Positions 27,001 to 31,657 of a DNA stretch of 31,657 bases are shown here, piece by piece; positions within the stretch are counted from its first letter, which is position 1, and each line of letters starts with the position of its first letter. The stretch spans positions 1-31,657 of the forward strand of contig JBBQPM010000068.1 of the NCBI GenBank assembly GCA_038217425.1, read 5' to 3'. The notes under the pieces are model-generated. The model ran no database searches. It worked only from the letters and a program-made list of their open reading frames with translations, and was not told where the DNA came from. The DNA is from JAIEPT01 sp038217425 (GTDB lineage Bacteria > Planctomycetota > Planctomycetia > Gemmatales > Gemmataceae). A program made the position numbers and the translations under genes.

Positions 27001-27761
27001 ACGCGACTCCGCAGGTCTCGGCCGGGCATCGGGGAGCGGAGGGGGTCACGCGGAAAGGCTGGGGCTTTCTCCCCGGCGCCGAGCGCGAGATCGAGGAAAT
27101 CGCCAAGCTTCGCAAGGACGTTCGGCAGCTCACCGGCAAGTCGGCAGACAAGGCTGGATTCGCCCAGGCGTTACCCGGCGGACGCTACGTCCACATTGCC
27201 ACGCATGGCTTCTTCGCCGACCCCGATGCACGTTCCGCGCTGACGTCCGCACTGCCGCCGGCGTCCTACGTCGAAGGCGTCGGACTGGCCATGCCCAAAA
27301 CCCCTGCCGTCCTCCCCGCACTCGTGGGCAGAAATCCGCTCGTTCTCACCGGCCTGGTCCTCGCCGGCGCCAACCAGGGGTCAGGCGGCCTCCTCACCGG
27401 TGAAGAGATCGTCGATCTGCCGCTGGGAGACGCGGAGCTGGTCGTTCTTTCCGCATGCGAAACGGGACTGGGGACCACGGCCGGCGGCGAGGGGATCTTC
27501 GGTCTGCAGCGAGCGTTCCACCTCGCCGGCGCTCGCACCACGATCGCCAGTCTTTGGCAAGTCGACGACGATGCTACTCAGGCCTTGATGGTCGAGGTAT
27601 ACCGCAACCTTTGGCAGCGCGGCCTGACGAAGGCCGAGGCGCTACGCCAGGCGCAGATTGCCGCGCTCCACGGCAAGCTCCATCAGCCCCCCGGCAACGG
27701 CGGCGGAGCGCTGTCCCCCTATTTCTGGGCGGCGTTCGTCATGTCGGGCGATTGGCGCTAA
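24021..27761 (+). CDS. Secreted TPR-repeat CHAT-domain protein
   Basis: The 1246-residue protein has a signal peptide (RPISFLLIFLAYGPAHAQ). Two TPR blocks follow, about 45-170 and 320-640, containing repeats such as 'RLARYEKAKGSFAEAFRQRK', 'YHRGEVTESRRYLDRAVLLL' and 'LGELGEAEKHLKQALDIRL', and a charged helical linker (about 700-800). The C-terminal CHAT domain (about 890-1245) is a caspase-like peptidase fold. Its catalytic pair is visible: H1062 in HIATHGFF and C1146 in VVLSACETGLG. CHAT proteases in other settings act in regulated cell death or CRISPR-linked defence, but these are cytoplasmic; here the signal peptide suggests periplasmic or surface action. It begins 10 bases after the DUF4392 gene. 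The substrate is unknown. Confidence 0.9.
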   Translation: MRPISFLLIFLAYGPAHAQFSDDFPKDGKFAETLAEALKTRETVVKAQGADSAQALTAAHRVASLQLLLDQYGEAETTLHAAVVMSMKADPTLQARLRNDLGVAYYRLARYEKAKGSFAEAFRQRKEALGAKHPDTLQSLRNLAWAEEGLGNADDGRALLKQCYDGLAEIANDPNLKATTSAEAVVFVQRKPSYPRIEILAGTYAPGPPPPPKFTPAKDLSAWIQTLDRLAVMQKSLGIKEPKYGLEARKQAIAVWSVKDYRTWIVAANFEYFPLPASAPAPLGKDSLGHAELLMRGALLENLKLKSGESQPIRPLAVEAHQIRSKLLGADNPHTADTEEFLGILDLKDGKVEESLALLRGVLGKREKAHGKRHADVGYACGVLGVIHYHRGEVTESRRYLDRAVLLLAGKLGASHPDAASTRGDLAVVLRQQGDYASARVILEQSYETLLKALGTKHFQTRTAGNNLAVLRVELGDYAGAARYFNEVLESDASDYDKEKALLNLAAVTRLQGDVKSAIQLYQKPLAKNPNDPHLLNLVGACYRDLGELGEAEKHLKQALDIRLKGTHADRQPTVAFTMTSLGLLYQAQGKHAEAAKHFAAARDIYRKQQGPISRQGAELSAMLGQARLQSGDLPGAKQALLEALDVKDRWSRDQLPMLAEADALRFLASVTELDPLLATLKHLGEDVTPETFTALWKARGLATRALTARRQASADTPEAQSALLRLHAARKRLAEFLSAREDPSKARVLVEPGDYKDPKDVPSYETTRAKFEQKIVELNEEKERCERELAGLSAGFLREQKRFAATPADLVGLLPADVAVVEFVRLKSWTKLADGSYQPGAGARYEAFLLRVVAGKLELHRVDLGPADAIDSAVADWREMFAQAGKQPRGARRVDLPPLRDPKLAPPDQFLRQHVWEPVARKLPGIKTAVVIPDGALARLPFAALPGAKPGTFLLEEFAIVNASFGQQVLATLTQTLPAGKQTLLVGGVTYDDATPQVSAGHRGAEGVTRKGWGFLPGAEREIEEIAKLRKDVRQLTGKSADKAGFAQALPGGRYVHIATHGFFADPDARSALTSALPPASYVEGVGLAMPKTPAVLPALVGRNPLVLTGLVLAGANQGSGGLLTGEEIVDLPLGDAELVVLSACETGLGTTAGGEGIFGLQRAFHLAGARTTIASLWQVDDDATQALMVEVYRNLWQRGLTKAEALRQAQIAALHGKLHQPPGNGGGALSPYFWAAFVMSGDWR

Positions 27762-27775
27762 TCATCGGGCGCAAC

Positions 27776-27810
27776 AAAAAAAGCCGCCGCTCTCGGGGAG
27801 CGGCGGCTTT
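27776..27810 (-). terminator. Rho-independent terminator for kamA
   Basis: A 13-bp stem (27780-27792 with 27798-27810) around a 5-base loop is followed, reading the minus strand, by seven T residues (complement of A27776-27782). It lies 16 bases past the kamA stop. On the plus strand the stem ends in only three T, so termination of the TPR-CHAT transcript from the other side would be weaker. Confidence 0.85.
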
Positions 27811-27826
27811 CAAGTGCTTCGAATTT

Positions 27827-29257
27827 CTACCTTGAGCCCGCGGCGACCAACTCTTCCTCGTGGCTGTCGCAGCCTGCTTCGCTGCCGCATGAGGACGGGG
27901 CTTCCGTCTGAACGTCGAGCGTCTTGAGCGAGATCGTCTTCAGCGCCTTGCGGCGCCTCCGGGCCAATCGTTCGCTGTCTTGCGGCAGGATGGCGGTGCG
28001 GTCGCCTTGAACCAGTGCGCTGACGCCGCGGTTGACTTCGGCCGGCTTGACCGTCGTCGGTTTGTCCTCGGCCTGGTAACGCACGAGCATGCCTTCGTAG
28101 TTGCGCAACACGACGCAGTCGTCGGAGGCGGAGACGAGGTAGTTGGGCATGAGCGGGATCTTGCCGCCGCCGTGCGGGCTGTCGACGACGTACGTCGGCA
28201 CTGCGAGTCCGGACATGTGGCCCCTCAGGCCTTCCATGATTTCCAGTCCCTTCCAGACGGAGGTCCGGAAGTGGCCGGCGCCGGTTACGGGGTCGCAGTG
28301 GAAGAGGTAGTACGGGCGGATCTTGACGCGTAGCAGGGCGCGCATCAGCTTCCGCATCGTCTCGAGGTCGTCGTTGATCCCCTTCATGAGGACCGTGTGG
28401 TTGTTGAGGGGCATGCCGTGACGCAGGAGCGTCTTGCAGACCCGGGCGACTTCCGGCGTGATCTCGCGCGGATGGTTGAAGTGCGTCTGAATCCAGACTT
28501 TCTCTGCCTGGGCGAGGATGTCGACGAGTTCCTTGTCGTAGAGCTTTTGCGGCAGGGTGGTCGGGACGCGGGTGCCGATGCGGATGACGTCCACGTGGGG
28601 GATGTCGCGTAGGGCGAAGAGGAAGTAACGGAGTTTGTTGTAGGGCAGGGTCAGGGGATCGCCGCCGGAGACGATGACGTCGCGGATTTCTTTGTGCGAG
28701 CGAATGTACTCGATCATCCGTTCGTCGTCTCGGCTGACGGAATCCCAGCCGCCTCGGACCATGGTGGCGCGTTTGCGGGTGCAGAAGCGGCAATACATGG
28801 TGCAGACGTGGGTGGTGACCATGAGCGCTCGATCCGGGTAGCGGTGCGTGATGCCCGCGACCGGAGAATCCTTGTCCTCTTCCAAGGGATCTTCGAGCTC
28901 GAAGTTGCTGTTAGCTTCACGGGGATCGGTGACGGATTGCAGTCGGATGGGATCGTTGGGATCATCGCAGTTGATGAGGGAGAAGTAGTACGGCGGGATG
29001 GCGAGCTTGAACTCCGATTCCAGCTTGCCCATGATCTCGAGGTCTTCCTCGGAGAAGGGGATGAGGTCTCGGAGCTGGCGTACCGACCGAATGGCGTTTT
29101 GCGATTGCCAACGCCAGCAGTCCCAGTTCTTTTTGGAGACGTTACGCCAGAGCGGATGGCGTCTAGGTTTACCGGGAGGTTCATCGTCGTCAGGGATCAG
29201 TTCCATCGACTTGACGCGTGGGGTTTCGAGCCCGGTCCGCTCTTCCATGTCGTTCAT
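27827..29257 (-). CDS. kamA: KamA-family radical SAM lysine 2,3-aminomutase
   Basis: The 476-residue protein uses S-adenosylmethionine, a [4Fe-4S] cluster and PLP to move the alpha-amino group of L-lysine to the beta carbon. The cluster cysteines C152, C156 and C159 form CTMYCRFC. The PLP lysine is K366 in SPHGGGKIPLMPNY. Acidic residues that hold the lysine substrate in the clostridial enzyme are kept in 'GINDDLE' and 'FHCDPVTGAGHF'. ATG 29257 was chosen; an in-frame TTG at 29278 lacks a ribosome site. The C-terminus adds a region with two further Cys and an acidic tail (SSCGSEAGCDSHEEE) not expected in the core. Beta-lysine may be an osmolyte or an intermediate of lysine breakdown. Confidence 0.92.
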   Translation of the reverse strand: MNDMEERTGLETPRVKSMELIPDDDEPPGKPRRHPLWRNVSKKNWDCWRWQSQNAIRSVRQLRDLIPFSEEDLEIMGKLESEFKLAIPPYYFSLINCDDPNDPIRLQSVTDPREANSNFELEDPLEEDKDSPVAGITHRYPDRALMVTTHVCTMYCRFCTRKRATMVRGGWDSVSRDDERMIEYIRSHKEIRDVIVSGGDPLTLPYNKLRYFLFALRDIPHVDVIRIGTRVPTTLPQKLYDKELVDILAQAEKVWIQTHFNHPREITPEVARVCKTLLRHGMPLNNHTVLMKGINDDLETMRKLMRALLRVKIRPYYLFHCDPVTGAGHFRTSVWKGLEIMEGLRGHMSGLAVPTYVVDSPHGGGKIPLMPNYLVSASDDCVVLRNYEGMLVRYQAEDKPTTVKPAEVNRGVSALVQGDRTAILPQDSERLARRRRKALKTISLKTLDVQTEAPSSCGSEAGCDSHEEELVAAGSR

Positions 29258-29405
29258 AAAAAACTCGTGAGCCTCCAACAGTTGACTCGGGTGCCACGGT
29301 GCGTCTGAGTGGAGTCATAACACATCATCAATCGCACTCGCCGTATATCTCAAGGATGTTACCCGTTCGTTTACAAATTACAAGATCGACCAAGGCCGTT
29401 TCGTC

Positions 29406-30791
29406 CTATTTTTCCGAGATTTTCGGCTTTGCCGCGCGATGACTCGTCTCCGCGCGCGTCAAGAAGCCCCACTCCAGCGCCTGGTCTTGCACATAATTCT
29501 TGCCGAGCTGAAGCGCAAGCGCCGCCTTCGCCATCTCCCATCCTAGATAAAAAGCATGAGACCCGTCAATCTCGTTTCGCCTGGAAATTTCCTCGAAAAT
29601 CGTAAACGGATCGGTCCCGCGCACGTGCGTCTGGGCCTTCATCGCGTGCAGCTCGCCGCGCTCGGCAAATAGGCGAATGTTCTTGTCGGTGATTTGCTTA
29701 GCAAGCTGCGCGAGCGCCTCCTCGCCGTGCGCGCGCAATTTTGCGTCGCGCAACAGGTGCAAGCCCGGCTCCAGATGCTTCGGCAGCATCGACCGACTGC
29801 ACGCGTGATGCATGAGACGCCGCGCGAGGTCGAGTTCCTTCACGCACGATCGGCACCACGTGACGACTTCGGTGGTCAGCACGCTGCGAATTCCCAGCTC
29901 CTGGCAGAAGCCCAGGAGCACGACGTTGACCCCCGCCGAATCGACGTCGGTGAGTTCGGTGAGATTGCCGACGCCCATGAGAATTTCAACGTTCGGAAAG
30001 CGCCGGCGCACGTCGAGGTACCGGCCCAGAGAGTTCGCAAAGCCGAAGGCAATCGGCTCGAGGATCGGATCGGCGCGGAAGGGGACGCGATGCGTTTCGA
30101 GATATTCCATCGTCTCTTCAAGCCCGCCGAGCGTGCTCGGTTCATCGGGAACGACGACGACTTCGCAGCCCCAATCGCGCGCCGCGGCGCGGTTCGTGCG
30201 GTTGACGCTGAGCACCAGCTGAGCCCCCGCCTTGGCAGCTGCGGCCGCCTCCGCGCAGCTGAACGTATCAATCGAAATTCGCAGCCCTTCGCTGCACAAC
30301 ATGGCGACGACTTCGCCGACCTCGCTCCATTCGGCGCCCGGATCGCATCCGAGATCGATGAGGTCGGCGCCGTCGGCTTGCGCCTTTTTCGCGCGCGTCA
30401 GCAGGTCGGCGCGCGCAAGGCGCGGCGCATGGTTAATCTCGGCGAGGATGGCAACGTCGTACGGCCCGTAACCTTCGCGTTTCGACGCGCCCTGCCCGAA
30501 GTGCTCGGGGAGATCGCGCAGATCGTTCGGCCCGCGCTCGATGACGAGCCTCGGCCAGCGCGACGTGAGCGGTTCGAGATCGCCGGGGCACAGACCCGGG
30601 AGCACAACTCGATCAATCGGTTCGGAGAGGGTGAGATGACGGGCGATCCAGGAAGTGGGCGCGAGGGCGGCGACGGTGATCGGCAACACGGCGAGGACGT
30701 AGTCGAAACCCGCTTTGGGCGCGAGTTCCGCGAGAAGGCGGCGCAGCGCCGGCTCGGCGAGTTTACCGGTGACGAACAGGATTCGCGGCAT
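29406..30791 (-). CDS. Dihydropteroate-synthase-like protein of tetrahydromethanopterin C1 metabolism (DUF6513-type)
   Basis: The 461-residue protein has an N-terminal domain (PRILFVTGKLAEPALRRLL) and a central TIM-barrel segment like dihydropteroate synthase: 'YDVAILAEINHAPRL', 'ADGADLIDLGCDPGAEWSE', 'LRISIDTFSCAEA', 'GAQLVLSVNRTN'. The C-terminal half contains 'RRFPNVEILMGVGNLTELTD' and 'THVRGTDPFTIFEEI'. Planctomycetes and methylotrophs with H4MPT-linked formaldehyde oxidation carry such a gene, thought to help make the cofactor. The start at 30791 is set by a GGAGG site; longer forms lack one. No other H4MPT gene is in the window. The exact reaction is unproven. Confidence 0.85.
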   Translation of the reverse strand: MPRILFVTGKLAEPALRRLLAELAPKAGFDYVLAVLPITVAALAPTSWIARHLTLSEPIDRVVLPGLCPGDLEPLTSRWPRLVIERGPNDLRDLPEHFGQGASKREGYGPYDVAILAEINHAPRLARADLLTRAKKAQADGADLIDLGCDPGAEWSEVGEVVAMLCSEGLRISIDTFSCAEAAAAAKAGAQLVLSVNRTNRAAARDWGCEVVVVPDEPSTLGGLEETMEYLETHRVPFRADPILEPIAFGFANSLGRYLDVRRRFPNVEILMGVGNLTELTDVDSAGVNVVLLGFCQELGIRSVLTTEVVTWCRSCVKELDLARRLMHHACSRSMLPKHLEPGLHLLRDAKLRAHGEEALAQLAKQITDKNIRLFAERGELHAMKAQTHVRGTDPFTIFEEISRRNEIDGSHAFYLGWEMAKAALALQLGKNYVQDQALEWGFLTRAETSHRAAKPKISEK

Positions 30792-30813
30792 ATAGCCTCC
30801 CGCCGCGCACGCC

Positions 30814-30838
30814 AACGCCGCGGGGAGGCCGCGGCGTT
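30814..30838. repeat. Short GC-rich hairpin upstream of the DHPS-like gene
   Basis: Arms AACGCCGCGG (30814-30823) and CCGCGGCGTT (30829-30838) are exact inverses around GGAGG. It lies 23 bases upstream of the gene start (30791) on the minus strand, in the leader or promoter region. It may fold in the mRNA leader. Confidence 0.6.
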
Positions 30839-30874
30839 AAGGGGAAATAGGCTCACTTTGACAGCACGTCTTCC

Positions 30875-30912
30875 CCCTCACCCCCAGCCCCTCTCCCGGA
30901 GGGAGAGGGGAG
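30875..30912. repeat. Widespread CCCTCACCCCCAGCCCC-type intergenic repeat
   Basis: The sequence contains a hairpin with arms 30888-30897 and 30901-30910 (CCCCTCTCCC / GGGAGAGGGG) and a 3-base loop. I recall this sequence as a common intergenic element in planctomycetes and several other phyla. It lies directly past the stop of the small basic protein. No T tract follows on either strand. Confidence 0.65.
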
Positions 30913-30918
30913 TTTGTA

Positions 30919-31050
30919 CTAGACGTTGGCCTGGCCCTTGGGCCGCGACAGCATCGGCATCACCTTGCTGGCGTGCTTCTTGAGTCGGCGGTCGTTCTTG
31001 ATCTTGGCGAGACGCTTGCGGGACGCTTTGGTACGGGGCCGACTTTCCAT
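30919..31050 (-). CDS. Small highly basic protein (43 aa)
   Basis: The ORF MESRPRTKASRKRLAKIKND... is very rich in Arg and Lys and ends KGQANV. A good ribosome site (GAGGAG) lies seven bases before ATG 31050. An in-frame upstream extension to 31221 has no such site and no family likeness. The composition suggests binding to nucleic acid or the ribosome. Short basic proteins of this kind are common in planctomycete genomes, as I recall. No family is assigned. Confidence 0.6.
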   Translation of the reverse strand: MESRPRTKASRKRLAKIKNDRRLKKHASKVMPMLSRPKGQANV

Positions 31051-31124
31051 TATTTGACTCCTCATCACGAAGGTTCGCAGTTCGATTTCGGAACGGGAAT
31101 TATACTGCGAAAGCCCAGGGATGG

Positions 31125-31657
31125 CTATCCCTGAGCAAGGAACCGACTCATCGTCCCACTTCGCGACGGCTGCCGATGCACACCACGTCGAACCCATAGA
31201 CGAGGTATTTGCTGCCGACATACTCGCCCAGCACGGCCCGCCGCCGCTTGCCGACTAACACCCGCTCGGCCTTGTCGATCTGTTCCTGCCGGGACTGGCT
31301 GGCGGTGACGGCGTTCTTTGACTGCCAGCTTGTCCAGGGCCTCATCGAGCGCGAGCACGTCGTCGCCCAACTCGGGGACGGCTAGCGGGGCCTCCTCGGC
31401 GTCGTGGCGTTGCAGGTGGCCGCCGTGCTTGGGACTCTGCTTGCGGCGGGCGCTGTCGATCAAGATGCGGCGCATGGCCAGGGCCGCCGCGGCGAAGAAA
31501 TGCCCTCGACTCTCCCAGCCCGGCTGTTTCTTCTCCGTGCCGACCAGTCGCAGGTATGCCTCGTGAACCAGAGCCGTGGCCTGAAGCGTCTGCCCGGGCT
31601 TCTCCTGCGTCAGCTTTTGTGCCGCCAACTTGCGCAACTCCTCGTAAACCAGCGGCA
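31125..31657 (-). pseudogene. Chimeric/truncated ECF sigma factor (planctomycete type), runs off window
   Basis: Reading leftwards from the window end, the frame shows the sigma-70 region 2 of the planctomycete ECF group: 'LVYEELRKLAAQKLTQEKPG', 'TLQATALVHEAYLRLVG', 'WESRGHFFAAAALAMRRILI', and the linker 'DVLALDEALDKLAVK'. After that (about position 31325) the expected 'DP....LVKLRYFAGL' and the region 4 helix-turn-helix are missing. The same frame gives a low-quality Arg/Gln-rich tail ending at 31125. The neighbouring frame reads as better coding sequence (RQEQIDKAERVLVGKRRRAV then LGEYVGSKYLVYGFDVVCIG) to a stop near 31148. So the sigma gene appears fused to the tail of a different gene by a deletion. 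Without region 4 it should not recognise -35 sites. Confidence 0.75.

Noticed and set aside
24021..27761. TPR-CHAT gene as part of a CRISPR-guided caspase or gasdermin defence system
   Set aside because: No cas, gasdermin or other effector gene is nearby, and the signal peptide argues against a cytoplasmic defence role.
30875..30912. Terminator for the small basic gene
   Set aside because: The stem is strong, but no T run follows on the minus strand, and the sequence matches a common mobile-type intergenic repeat.

Overview
The window (31,657 bp, roughly 55-65% G+C in most genes by eye) looks like chromosomal DNA from a member of the Planctomycetota. The evidence is the type of ECF sigma factor at the right edge, the dihydropteroate-synthase-like protein of tetrahydromethanopterin C1 metabolism, the secreted HEAT-repeat and squalene-cyclase-repeat proteins, a fused AroD-AroE enzyme, a secreted TPR-CHAT protein and many intergenic palindromes. 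The phylum is an inference from gene content; I cannot place it further.

Left part (1-6.7 kb): a crotonase-family enzyme (minus strand); a possible sigma-54 promoter leading into a tiny exported protein and a 775-residue membrane VWA/amidotransferase-like protein; a beheaded REP-associated transposase lying directly behind a DUF4258/BrnT-like toxin-antitoxin pair; then divergent ugd (UDP-glucose dehydrogenase) and dapB (lysine/meso-DAP synthesis).

Centre (6.7-15.3 kb): a 537-bp leader region and then the conserved stress/sporulation module prkA (Ser kinase), yeaH (DUF444, VWA) and spoVR, all on the plus strand. The module is interrupted and decorated by small genes. Between prkA and yeaH sits a lower-G+C island with an overlapping pair that resembles a polymorphic toxin domain with its immunity protein, a short exported protein and an orphan HicB. 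Between yeaH and spoVR are two small unknowns, one a coiled coil with a C-terminal membrane anchor. Behind spoVR are an overlapping 153-residue unknown and a four-helix membrane protein. These satellite genes are the best candidates for something undescribed.

Right-centre (15.3-19.6 kb): aroDE and aroK overlap by four bases and supply three shikimate-pathway steps. They are bracketed by two long hairpins and followed by an OmpR-type two-component pair whose genes overlap by eight bases. A 190-bp nested palindrome separates the kinase from a convergent minus-strand pair (HEAT-repeat protein, then prenyltransferase-repeat protein, overlapping by one base).

Right part (22-31.7 kb): an RluA-type pseudouridine synthase, a DUF4392/D-glutamate-cyclase-like protein and a 1246-residue secreted TPR-CHAT protein run in tight succession to an intrinsic terminator. 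On the minus strand follow a KamA-type lysine 2,3-aminomutase, the dihydropteroate-synthase-like protein, a 43-residue basic protein and a broken, chimeric ECF sigma factor that runs off the window. No rRNA, tRNA, CRISPR array or intact insertion sequence was seen.
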